From Rhodocyclaceae bacterium (GTDB lineage: Bacteria > Pseudomonadota > Gammaproteobacteria > Burkholderiales > Rhodocyclaceae): a stretch of 64,000 nucleotides of DNA. The notes beneath the pieces were generated by a model. The model was not told the origin of the DNA. It saw nothing but the letters and a program-made list of their open reading frames with translations, and searched no databases. The translations under genes and the position numbers were made by a program. Shown here in pieces: positions 29,083-39,200 of this stretch (its first letter is position 1; each line of letters opens with the position of its first letter). The stretch is taken from contig JACFMQ010000001.1 of assembly GCA_019455325.1 (NCBI GenBank), positions 383,071-447,070 on the forward strand, written 5' to 3'.

Positions 29083-30141
29083 ATGAACCGCCCCACGCAC
29101 CTGCTGTCCGTCGACGACCTCGCCGACGCGTCGTTCAGCGACCTCATCGACGTCCGTTCGCCGGCCGAGTTCGCCGAGGACCACATCCCCGGCGCCATCA
29201 ACCGCCCGGTGCTGAGCAACGAGGAGCGCGCCGAGATCGGCACGATGTACAAGCAGGTCTCGCCGTTCGAGGCGACGAAGCGCGGCGCCGCGCTGGTCGC
29301 GCGCAACATCGCCCGCCACATCGAGGAGAGCTTCCTCGACCAGCCGAAGACCTGGCGGCCGCTCGTCTACTGCTGGCGCGGCGGCCAGCGCAGCGGCGCC
29401 ATGGTCAGCATCCTCCGCCAGGTCGGCTGGAACGCGCGCCAGCTTGCGGGCGGCTACAAGGCGTACCGGCAGCGGGTCGTCGCCGAACTCGCCGAACTAC
29501 CGCGGCGCTTCGACTTCCGCGTCGTCTGCGGCGCCACCGGCAGCGGCAAAAGCCGCATCCTGCAGGAGATCGGCCGCCTCGGCGGACAGATCGTCGACCT
29601 GGAGGCGCTCGCCTGCCACAAGGGTTCGGTGCTCGGCATGCTGCCCGACCGGCCGCAGCCCTCGCAGAAGATGTTCGAATCGCAGCTCCTGCAGGCGCTG
29701 CGCGGCCTCGACGCCGGCCGGCCGGTGTACGTCGAGGCCGAAAGCCGCAAGATCGGCCGCCTGCAGGTGCCGGAGGCGATGATCGAGACGATGCGCGCCG
29801 GCCGCTGCATCGGCATCGAGGTACCGCGCGCCGAGCGCGTCGCCTTCCTGCTGCGCGACTACGACTACTTCCTGAACGACCCGGCCTGGCTGAACGGCCG
29901 GCTGGCGGTGCTGAAGGACCTGCGCGGCGGCGCGACGGTCACCCGCTGGCAGGACTACGCCAGCACCGGCCGCTGGCCGGAACTGGTCGAGGAACTGCTG
30001 ACGCAGCACTACGACCCGCTCTACGCGCGCTCGCAGCGGCACAACTACGAAGAGTTCGGAGAGCGGCGGCGGGTCGTCGCCGCCGACAGCCTGTCGCCGG
30101 CGGGAATCGTCGCCGTCGCCGCCGAAATCCTGGCGTCCTGA
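29083..30141 (+). CDS. selU: tRNA 2-selenouridine synthase
   Basis: A 352-residue enzyme (SelU/YbbB/MnmH) that replaces sulfur by selenium at wobble uridine of some tRNAs. An N-terminal rhodanese domain (IDVRSPAEFAEDHIPGA) carries the catalytic Cys in YCWRGGQRSGAM; a P-loop (GATGSGKSRILQEI) starts the C-terminal half. Length is typical. It needs selenophosphate, but no selD is in the window. In E. coli ybbB is also close to ybbA/tesA, so the neighbourhood is conserved. Convergent with the TetR gene, 6 bp between stops. Confidence 0.95.
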   Translation: MNRPTHLLSVDDLADASFSDLIDVRSPAEFAEDHIPGAINRPVLSNEERAEIGTMYKQVSPFEATKRGAALVARNIARHIEESFLDQPKTWRPLVYCWRGGQRSGAMVSILRQVGWNARQLAGGYKAYRQRVVAELAELPRRFDFRVVCGATGSGKSRILQEIGRLGGQIVDLEALACHKGSVLGMLPDRPQPSQKMFESQLLQALRGLDAGRPVYVEAESRKIGRLQVPEAMIETMRAGRCIGIEVPRAERVAFLLRDYDYFLNDPAWLNGRLAVLKDLRGGATVTRWQDYASTGRWPELVEELLTQHYDPLYARSQRHNYEEFGERRRVVAADSLSPAGIVAVAAEILAS

Positions 30142-30147
30142 CGGCGC

Positions 30148-30729
30148 TCAGCCTGGGGCGTTTTTGGGCGCAACCAGTTCGAGCACCTGCCGGAATCCCG
30201 CCGCCACTTCGTCCTCGCTCTGCCGAACGCGCCCGAGCAGGCTGCCGCCTTCGAGCGTCACGAGGATCAGGCCGGCCAGCGCAGCGGCCTCCCCGCGCCA
30301 GCGGATCTCTCCGCGCTCGATGCCCGTGCCGACGACCCGGCCCAGCCACGCCAGATGCAGGTCGAAATAGGCCCGGGTTTTCTCGTGCATGGAAGGCGGC
30401 AGGGCCGCCAGTTCCGCCGACAGGGCGCAGCAGATCGGGCGCAGCCCGTCCTCGAAACCGTCGAGGAAGATCCCGCCGTAGGCCCGCAGGCGCGCGACGG
30501 CGCCGGCTTCGTCCCGCTCGATGGCGGCCAGCCGCTCCCGGAAGCGGGCCATCGCGGCGTCGGCGACGGCGTCCCCGAGATCCTGCTTGCAGGGGAAATG
30601 GTGATGGATGCTGGCCTTCCTGATGCCGATGCTGGCCGCCAGGTCGGCGTAGGAAAACGCCGAATAGCCGACGCGGCGGATCAGGTGTTCGGCTTCGGCC
30701 AGCAGCCGGGTGCGCGTGTCCGTGGTCAT
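30148..30729 (-). CDS. TetR-family transcriptional regulator
   Basis: A 193-residue regulator with the N-terminal DNA-binding domain (TRTRLLAEAEHLIRRVGYSAF ... DLAASIGIRKASIHHHFPCKQDLGDAV) and a helical ligand domain with a Cys pair (PICCALSAE). The divergent gene is a DMT-type exporter, and a palindrome covering that gene's start region is the likely operator. The regulator probably represses the exporter until a ligand binds; the ligand is unknown. Confidence 0.9.
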   Translation of the reverse strand: MTTDTRTRLLAEAEHLIRRVGYSAFSYADLAASIGIRKASIHHHFPCKQDLGDAVADAAMARFRERLAAIERDEAGAVARLRAYGGIFLDGFEDGLRPICCALSAELAALPPSMHEKTRAYFDLHLAWLGRVVGTGIERGEIRWRGEAAALAGLILVTLEGGSLLGRVRQSEDEVAAGFRQVLELVAPKNAPG

Positions 30730-30764
30730 GGTGCAAGGCTACCACTCATCATTCCAGGAAGAAT

Positions 30765-30817
30765 TTGACAGGCCCGATCGTCCCGCACTACGCTGCCTAC
30801 CTACCAATAGGTAGGCA
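30765..30817 (+). promoter_or_regulatory. Promoter and TetR-type operator of the EamA transporter gene
   Basis: A perfect -35 TTGACA (30765-30770) and weak -10 TACGCT (30789-30794, 18-bp spacer) are followed directly by the palindrome CCTACC-AATA-GGTAGG (30800-30815). An overlapping longer-spaced pair TGCCTAC...GTAGGCA (30794-30800, 30811-30817) is also present. The operator sits on the expected transcript start. Confidence 0.65.
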
Positions 30818-30820
30818 AAT

Positions 30821-31714
30821 ATGCAAGCAAACCCGCAACGATCGCGCGAGGCTTTCGCCATGAACAAGAACACGCTCCAGGTGGCGGGGATGACGGCGCT
30901 GGCCATGATCGCCTTCGCCGCCAACTCCCTGCTCTGCCGCCTGGCGCTGCGCGAGGGGCACATCGACGCGACGAGCTTCACGCTGCTGCGCATTGCCTCG
31001 GGGGCGCTGATGCTCTGGCTGATCGTGCGCATGCGCGGCGGCGCGGCGCCCCTCGCCGGCGACTGGCTCTCCGCATTCGCCCTGTTCGCCTATGCCGCCG
31101 GCTTTTCCTTCGCCTACCTGACGCTGCCGGCCGGCGCCGGCGCGCTGCTGCTTTTCGGCGCGGTGCAGGCGACGATGATCGGCTACGGCCTGTGGCGCGG
31201 CGAGCGGCTGCGGATCGTCCAATGGCTGGGGCTGGCGCTGGCCTTCGCCGGGCTGGTCGCGCTGCTGCTCCCCGGCCTCTCCGCCCCGCCGCTGGGCGGT
31301 GCGCTGCTGATGATCGCGGCCGGCATCGCCTGGGGCGTCTATTCATTGCGCGGCCGGGGCGTCCGCAACGCCACCGCGAGCACGGCGGGCAATTTCGTCC
31401 GGGCGCTGCCTTTCGCCGCGGGTCTCGGCATCCTGATGTCCTTCGGCGCCGCCGACGCGCACGTCGATACCCTGGGCGTAGTCTATGCGCTGGCCTCGGG
31501 CGCGCTCGCCTCCGGCCTGGGGTACGCGGTCTGGTATGCCGCGCTGCCGGGCCTGAAGGCGGCCAGCACGGCGACGGTGCAACTGAGCGTCCCGGTCATC
31601 GCCGGCATCGGCGCGGCGATTTTCCTCGGCGAAGCCATCACCGTGACGCTGGTGCTGATCTGCGCCGCCGTTCTCGCCGGCATCGCGATGGTCGTACTCG
31701 GGCGCAGGGGCTGA
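30821..31714 (+). CDS. DMT-superfamily (EamA) transporter
   Basis: A 297-residue inner-membrane protein of ten predicted helices arranged as two EamA repeats (AGMTALAMIAFAANSLLCRL ... and ALLMIAAGIAWGVYSLRGRG ...). It ends ICAAVLAGIAMVVLGRRG. Such proteins export metabolites or drugs; the substrate is unknown. Two starts are possible: ATG 30821, close behind the operator palindrome, or ATG 30860 (MNKNTLQVAGM) with GAGG upstream. The second gives a more typical N-terminus. Control by the divergent TetR protein is inferred. Confidence 0.88.
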   Translation: MQANPQRSREAFAMNKNTLQVAGMTALAMIAFAANSLLCRLALREGHIDATSFTLLRIASGALMLWLIVRMRGGAAPLAGDWLSAFALFAYAAGFSFAYLTLPAGAGALLLFGAVQATMIGYGLWRGERLRIVQWLGLALAFAGLVALLLPGLSAPPLGGALLMIAAGIAWGVYSLRGRGVRNATASTAGNFVRALPFAAGLGILMSFGAADAHVDTLGVVYALASGALASGLGYAVWYAALPGLKAASTATVQLSVPVIAGIGAAIFLGEAITVTLVLICAAVLAGIAMVVLGRRG

Positions 31715-31773
31715 CGCGCCGTTTCCGTTCCCGTGCCGGCCCCGCCTGCCGCCGGGCGAATCGTCACCGGCCG

Positions 31774-33153
31774 CTACCGCTCCCGCCCGGCCTCGTGCCA
31801 AGCCTTGCGCACCGGGGAGAGCAGATACTCCGCCACCGTGCGCGTGCCGAGCATGATCTCCGCACTCGTCTGCATGCCGGCGGCGAGCGGGAAGCGGGAA
31901 CCATCCATTTCGACGTTCATCGACCTCAGCGCCACCAGCGCCTTGTAGGCCAGCGGCCGACCTTTGCCCGGCGCTTCGTCGTCGGCCGATGCGCCGACAT
32001 CGGCGTCCGCCGCGTCCGCGCTCACGTGCTCGACCGTGCCCTCGACCATGCCGTACTTCTGGAACGGGAAGGCGGCAAATTTCAGCTTCACCGTCTGCCC
32101 CTCGCGCACGAAACCGATGTCCTCGTTGCCCACCCAGACCTCGGCGCGCAACGCATCCTCTCTCGGCACCAGCGTCAACAGCACGGTACCGGGCTGTACC
32201 ACGGTGCCGGTGGTATGCGTCGCCAGATCCTTGACCACGCTGTCCTGGCTGGCTTTCAGTTCGAGCAGGTTCTTGCGGTGCGCCTGCTTGGCGCGCTCCT
32301 GCGCGAGCTTGTCGAAGGCGGCCTGCGCTTCGCTGCGCTCGGCGTGCAACTGTCGCCGGTAATCCGAGTCGAGCTGGGCGAGCCGTTTTTCCGACTGGGC
32401 GATGCCGGCCCAGGCGGATTCGATGAGGTGGGACTGGGTCTTCAGCTCCTGTTCCTTCTCGATGCGCTCGCGCCGCTTGTCGCTGCCCATCAGGCTGCCG
32501 GCAAAGCCGTCCTTCACCAGTTCGTCGTAGGCCTTGTCCTGCTCGCGGTAGTGCGGCAGCACCTCGGCGAGCTTGGCCTGCACCTGCTGCGCGGAGGCAA
32601 ACTCGGCCCTCGCCTTTGCCAGCCGGCTGCGCTCCTCGGCGAGCGCCGCGGCCAGGGCGTTACGATTGGCGCGGTACTGCGCCTCGATCTCGCGGGCAAG
32701 CGCCGGCGGGTCGTCCGCCTCGACCCGGAAGGGCGCACCAGCGAGTTCGGCGTCGATGCGGCGCAGCGTCAGGCGCTTGCGCTGCCAGTCGGCCTCGATG
32801 GACCTGGCGTCGGCCTCGGTGATGAGCGTATCCATGCGCATCAGCACCTGCCCGGCCTTCACCGCTTCACCCTCGCGCACGAGGATTTCCTTGACGATGC
32901 CGGCATCGGCCGGCTGCACGATCTTGAGATAGCTCTGCGGCACCAGCTTGCCGTCGGCGACGGCGACGATGTCGAGCCGGCCGATCAGGGCCCAGAGGAC
33001 GAGTAGCCCGAGCATGCCGGCGAGCACGCGCAGGACGGTGCGGCCAAGCGGATTGGGCGGCGCTTCCTGCAGGCGCAGGAGCGGTGGGGAGAAGGCGTGG
33101 TAATCCGGCGTTGCCGGTTCCGGAAGCGCCGGGAGCTTGAAGGGAGATTTCAT
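31774..33153 (-). CDS. HlyD-family type I secretion periplasmic adaptor
   Basis: A 459-residue membrane-fusion protein linking the ABC exporter to TolC. Seen: a cytoplasmic N-terminus of about 40 residues, one transmembrane helix (about 44-61, LRVLAGMLGLLVLWALIG), a lipoyl half (VQPADAGIVKEILVREGEAVKAGQ), a long coiled-coil hairpin (about 120-300), the second lipoyl half (DLATHTTGTVVQPGTVLLTLVP) and a beta-barrel (GQTVKLKFAAFPFQKYGMVEGTV). The family C-terminal motif includes AAGMQTSAEIMLGTRTVAEYLLSPV. It is the last gene of the T1SS operon, 68 bp after the RTX stop, with a hairpin in that gap. Confidence 0.95.
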   Translation of the reverse strand: MKSPFKLPALPEPATPDYHAFSPPLLRLQEAPPNPLGRTVLRVLAGMLGLLVLWALIGRLDIVAVADGKLVPQSYLKIVQPADAGIVKEILVREGEAVKAGQVLMRMDTLITEADARSIEADWQRKRLTLRRIDAELAGAPFRVEADDPPALAREIEAQYRANRNALAAALAEERSRLAKARAEFASAQQVQAKLAEVLPHYREQDKAYDELVKDGFAGSLMGSDKRRERIEKEQELKTQSHLIESAWAGIAQSEKRLAQLDSDYRRQLHAERSEAQAAFDKLAQERAKQAHRKNLLELKASQDSVVKDLATHTTGTVVQPGTVLLTLVPREDALRAEVWVGNEDIGFVREGQTVKLKFAAFPFQKYGMVEGTVEHVSADAADADVGASADDEAPGKGRPLAYKALVALRSMNVEMDGSRFPLAAGMQTSAEIMLGTRTVAEYLLSPVRKAWHEAGRER

Positions 33154-33180
33154 GACGGATTGGCGGCAATGAACGAACGC

Positions 33181-33215
33181 GCCGGGGCCGGTGAGGGTTT
33201 TCCGCCGACCCCGGC
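33181..33215 (-). other. Hairpin in the RTX-HlyD intergenic gap
   Basis: On the transcript, GCCGGGG-T-CGG pairs with CCG-G-CCCCGGC (11 bp with one mismatch; 13-nt loop). There is no T tract, so it is more likely an mRNA-stabilising or partial-attenuation element, separating very long RTX mRNA from the adaptor message, than a full terminator. Confidence 0.4.
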
Positions 33216-33221
33216 CCTGGC

Positions 33222-36200
33222 TTACGAGAGTCGCACCGCGCCCTCCTGCAGGCCGCTCAGCGGCCGCAGAGCCTGCGCCTGGCTGCCGAAGGCAGTATCG
33301 CCGATCACCTGCTGGGCAGCGCCCAGGCCGATGCCGGCGAGCGTGCCGTTTCTGCCGTACTGGTAGGCAAGATCGCCGCCGATGGCCGCCGTGTCGGAAC
33401 CCGCCAGATGGAAGTTGGCGAGCGCATTGGTCAGCGCCCAGTTGGTCACCCCGGGATTCGCAGTACGTGCGGCATCGAAAGCGCCGACGAGGCCCTGAAA
33501 ATTGAAATTCTCGATCTTCTGATCCTTGAGCGGGTCGTTACCGCCTGCGTCGAAATCCGCCATGGCCTCGGCAATCACTTGCAGGTTGAGTACAGGCTTG
33601 GAGGGGGTGGCGGCGTACCAGTTCTTAAAAATAATCTGGTCTGCGGCACCGATTTTTAGAACCAAATCGTTGCTTGATTTGCTGAATGTCAGATCGCTAT
33701 AGACGATGCCCCCACCAAGAGAAACGGTATCGCTACCAGTACCTCCGGATGCGAAGCTATCCTGACCATCACCCTTGTTGAACAGGATGATGTCGTTTCC
33801 ACCGGCTGTGGTGTAGGTATCGTTACCGGTCCCGCCAACAAACATTTCGGCGCTTGCTCCCCCCGTAATCGTGTCAGCGCCAGAGCCACCATTGAACAAC
33901 GCCGTACCATTGGTGTCGGTGAGCGTATCGTTTCCATCCGCTCCTTCCAGTATATCGTTGCCACTCCCACCATTTAGGGTGTTTACCCCGGCATTACCTC
34001 TAACCAGATTATTGAGGGTGTTACCCGTTCCGTTAATCGCACCGTTACCAGTCAGGGCAAGCGCATCGACATTATTTGCCAAGGTTAGTGTTAGGGTGCT
34101 GTAGACAAGATCAATGCCTTCATTGGCGTTTTCCGTGACGACATCAGAACTGTTATCTACGTAATATATGTCATCACCCGTACCGCCAATCATCTTGTCA
34201 GCGCCGACACCACCATCGAGAATGTCATTCCCTCCTCCTCCAGTCAGCGTATTAGCTTTTCCATTGCCAATGAGGGTATTATCTAGCACATTACCTGTAC
34301 CGTTGGTCGCCGAAGTTCCGGTCAACGTCAGATTCTCAACATTGGCACTCAATGTATGGGTGACTGACGACTGGACGAGATCGATCCCGTCTCCCGCATT
34401 CTCTGTAACCACATCACTGCCATTGTCCACAATGTAGGTGTCATCACCGGCACCGCCACGCATGGTGTCGGCACCAGAGCCGCCGTTCAAGATGTTGGCT
34501 CCAGCATTCCCCACGAGAACGTTACTTAACGAATTTCCCGTGCCATCGATATCCGCTGCTCCAGTCAACGTCAGGTTCTCGACATTGCTTGCCAGCGTAT
34601 AGGTTACGCTCGCCAAAACGGTGTCCGCTCCAGCGCTCGACGATTCAGTCACAACATCGGCAATGTTGTCGACGATGTAGGTATCGTTTCCGCTACCTCC
34701 AGCCATCGTGTCAGCACCTTCTCCGCCGTCAATCACATTTGCGCCACTATTTCCGGTCAGCACATTATTCAGTGCGTTCCCAGTTGCGTTGGTGGCAGTA
34801 GATCCAGTCAGCGTAAGGTTTTCCAGATTGTCACCCAATGTATATGTGACGCTTGATCTGACGAGATCCGTACCCTCTCCAGCGTATTCAATAACAGTAT
34901 CTCCGATAGCGTCCACATCATAGGTATCGTTTCCTGCTCCTCCTTGCATAATGTCGTCGCCTGCCCCGCCGGAGAGTGTGTTTGCGGCGCTGTTTCCAGT
35001 TAGCACGTTGTTCAACGCGTTGCCGGTCGCATTGATTGTGTTGGTTCCAAGCAGCACCAGATTCTCGACGTTACTGGCAAGCGTCAACGTGACGCTGCTC
35101 CGAACGGTATCGACCCCCTCATCGGCATTTTCTGTGATGACATCCGATGCACTGTCGACAACGTACACATCGTCACCAAGGCCGCCAATCAATTTGTCGT
35201 TTCCGGCGCCGCCATCGAGAGTATCGTCTCCATCACCACCCGTAAGCGTATTTGCCGCGCTGTTTCCGGTGATTACGTTGTCCAATTCATTGCCCGTCCC
35301 TTTGATGGCCGACGAGCCTGTAAGCAGAAGATTCTCGACGTTGTCACCCAGAGAAAAGGTAACGCTCGACTGCACGATATCGATGCCTTCGTCGAAACCT
35401 TCGGCTACGCTATCTGAAACGTTATCGACGATATAGACGTCATCGCCACCTCCTCCATACATTGAATCCGCTCCTGCTCCTCCATTCAGAATGTTGGCGG
35501 CCAAATTTCCTGTGAGCGAGTTCCCCAGGGCATTGCCGGTTCCATTGATCGCACTGTCGCCGGTCAACATCAGCCACTCGAGGTTGTCACCCAGCGTATA
35601 GGAGATACTGCTTTCAACGCCGTCCGACCAAGAGTTGAAGGCGCCGCCTTCAACAACTGTGTCGCCAGCATTGTCGACAACATAGATATCATTTCCATCA
35701 CCGCCATACATCACGTCAGCACCAGTTCCGCCATCCAGTCGATCGTCCCCATCGAGGCCATCAAGCGTATCGTTACCCTCGAGGCCAAAGATTCGGTCAG
35801 CGCCACTCGTCCCCACAAGAGCGTCAGATTCGGCACTTCCAAAGAATGATGTCGAACGTTCGAGCAAGGTTGCCGAATCCCAGATCGTTCCATCCGAAAA
35901 AACAACCCGCTTGGCTCGGCCGCTATTCGAGCTTGAATACCGGAATTGAGAGAGAATCAACTGCGCAGAATCACCGACAATCGAAAGAGTGAGGTCCAGA
36001 TTATACGTACCCGTTTGCCGAACGATGACTTCCGACGGAAAGATATCATCGTCGACAAGGATGGTATCGACCTCATTCCCGTTGATTGGGTCGATGATCG
36101 TATCAATGCCCATACCGCGACCGAGTCGATAAGTATCAGCGCCCGAGCCACCCAGCAGAGTGTCATCTCCTGCACCACCTATCAGCACATCTTCTCCTTC

Positions 36201-39200
36201 ATTGCCAAAGAGCGTATCGTTTCCCGAGCCGCCGTCGAGAGTGTCGTTCCCTGATCCGCCGGAGACGAAGTCATTCCCTTCCAGCGCTAGGATAGTGTCC
36301 GCATTAGCGGAGCCAACCAAAACATCCGCAAGGTCAGACGCTATATTCGAGTTGTTTCTGGCAATCCTTGTTTCTATCTCGGCCGCCGTCCAAACTGTTC
36401 CATCTGAAAAGCGTAACTGATCGATTTGATGCGAGCTGGCTTCCGTACTAGCCAGATAGTGATTCAAAACAGTAATACGATCGCCGGCTTCTGAGTTATC
36501 GATTACCAAGTCATTACCGGCCCGACTAAACAGTAGCTCAGCCGGCGAAACATCTCCAACAAACTCAATGGCATCGACGGAGTTGGCAGGGGCACCGTAT
36601 CCGTCCTTTACAGGGCTGTAGTCAAGGATCGTGTCTTGTCCATCACCGCGGGAGAAAATATAAACATTAAACTCCCCATACCCAGCCAGGGCATCATTTC
36701 CGGCACCGCCATTAAGGATCGAGGAGCCACTGGATGTCAGACGATCATCGCCCTCACCCCCTAGTAAAAGGCCGTTTCCGCTGATACTGTCATTTCCACC
36801 ACCTCCGTCCAAGGTGTCTCCGTTACCCGCTCCTCCCAAAATAACGTCATCCCCACCATAGCCGCGGATCACATTCACACCAGTATTGCCTACCAGCCGA
36901 TTCCCTCCATCGTTACCAAAAAGGTCGGCCTGGTAATCTGTGCCCCAAAGCTCTATATTCTCGACATTCTGAGGCAGATAGTGCCGGCTACCATAGCTGG
37001 CGTAAGCCATGAGCGTATCTATTCCACCGTCCTGAGCTTCTAAAATAATGTCATTATCCTCAGCATAGTATTTGTCGTCGCCAGCGCCACCTTCCAATAT
37101 ATTGGTGCCAGAATTCCCCCGCCCATCAAGAATATTTGCGCCACTGTTCCCTTTTGCATTGATAGCTGCAGCCCCAGTTAAAGTCAGAATGGACGACAAC
37201 TTGGTGGGGTTTAACCCGCTGATCTCTGGCAATGTGTAATCAATTGAGCTGATTACATTGAGCAGGCCATCGCCTGCTACGGTATCGTTAACATTGTCGA
37301 CATAGAAAGTACCTCCATAGCTACTCGACATCCGGTCTGCGCCGGCACCGCCATCAATAACATTCCCACTTACAACACCATAACGCACATAAGTGGCGAT
37401 GATGTTATTCTGAATTGATATCGTATTGTTTTGTGCATTACCAGTACCCGAGAGCTGTACGTTAAGACCGGTCAGAGTCATGTGCTCAACGTTGCTCGGA
37501 AGAGCATAGGACCCTGCCACGATGATCGTATCAACCCCTTCGTCTGCCAGCTCAATCACCGAGTCATCACTCTGGATTTCATAGGTGTCATCACCTTGCC
37601 CTCCTTTTAGCGTGTCAGTACCGCCACCGCCGATCAGGTAGTTGTTTCCGGCATTCCCAACAATGGTGTTGTTGAGATTATTCCCAACCAACCGCAGGTC
37701 AAGATAACCAGTTGCCATTATATTCTCGACGTTTGCCGGTAATATGTAATTAACAGATGTGAGAACCGTATCAACCCCTTGCCCGGCAGCTTCAGAAATC
37801 GTATCCCCGGGGTTGTCGACGATGAACGTATCGTCGGCTGCCGTACCGGTCATCGCATTGGGTGTTCCGAAAACCGTATTCGCCTGGATTTGCGCAAGAT
37901 TCCACGAAACACCTCCCGAAAAGACAAACTCCTCGATCTGGCCTGCGGTGGTAAAAAATCCTTCGATTGTCAGACTCGTCTGCAGTCCACCATCGACAGC
38001 CACGATTAGATCATTGCCGTTTCGGAACAGCGTAAGATCCTCGGGAAGAATGCTCTCTCCGAATTGGACTTTATCGGTCCCGGATGACTCGATAACCCTG
38101 TCAGCGTCGTCACCGCGCCGGAAGACATAGGTATCGTCTCCTTTGCCTCCTTTCAGGACGTCGCTGCCGCCCCCTCCATGCAAGGTGTCGTTCCCGACCA
38201 AAAGAGACAAGTAGTCATCGCCAAGAAGGGTGTCGTTACCGTCACCACCTTCCAGAATGTCGTTGCCACCGTTCCCATAGATCGTGTCATTGCCGCCTCC
38301 ACCGTTGATCGAATCATTCCAGACGAAACCATTCAGCGTATCGGCTTCGGGAGTACTGGCCAAGAACATTGAAAAAATCGTTTCTGGCGTCCAGACAGTG
38401 CCATCCTCAAAAACAAAGCGCTCAACTTTCCATTGGCTGTCTTGTGTTGACAGGAAGTTACGAACCAGCAGGTAGTTGCTTGTATTCTTGATTTGAATCT
38501 GGAGATTGACTTGGTTGTCCTGTGTCAGGATCAAATCCGCTGGCTTCACGCCTGCGCCGAAAACGACAGTATCGATGTTTCCTTCAACATCAAACTGCGG
38601 CTCGAAAATTGCCTCGAACCCCGATCCTCGCCCAAATAAATAGGTGTCGTCACCCATCTGCCCATAGAGATTGTCCCAGTAGTTGTAACTACCTCCATCT
38701 CCGCTTCCGCCATCGAGCACATCATTGCCATCTCCTCCGTAGAGGGTGTCATATCCAGCGCCACCGAGCAGTGTGTCGTTACCGGCCATACCGCGAAGCG
38801 TGTCGGCGCCAGCAAGCCCATCAATACGATCATCGCCGTCAAACCCCTCAATGACATCGGCAGCATTGGTCGGTTCGGCCAGCAATATCTGCTGACGGAT
38901 AATGGTTTCGTTCCAGACTGTTCCGTCGGCAAATTCGATACGCTCTATCTTGCTGGCCGCACCCGCATTCGCTGCATAGGCACCAACAACCTTGATCTGA
39001 TCGGCGGTACCGACGATCTGAAAAAGGGCGTCTACCCCGGAACGGACTACACGGATATCCGAAGGAAGCACTCCGGCATCGAGGCGAATCACGTCAATGG
39101 ATGCGGCATCGCCAGACTCCGTGATGACATCCGTACCACTCCCCCTTCCAAACAGATAGACGTCGCCATCATTCCCTCCCTGCATTGAGTCCGAGGCGGC

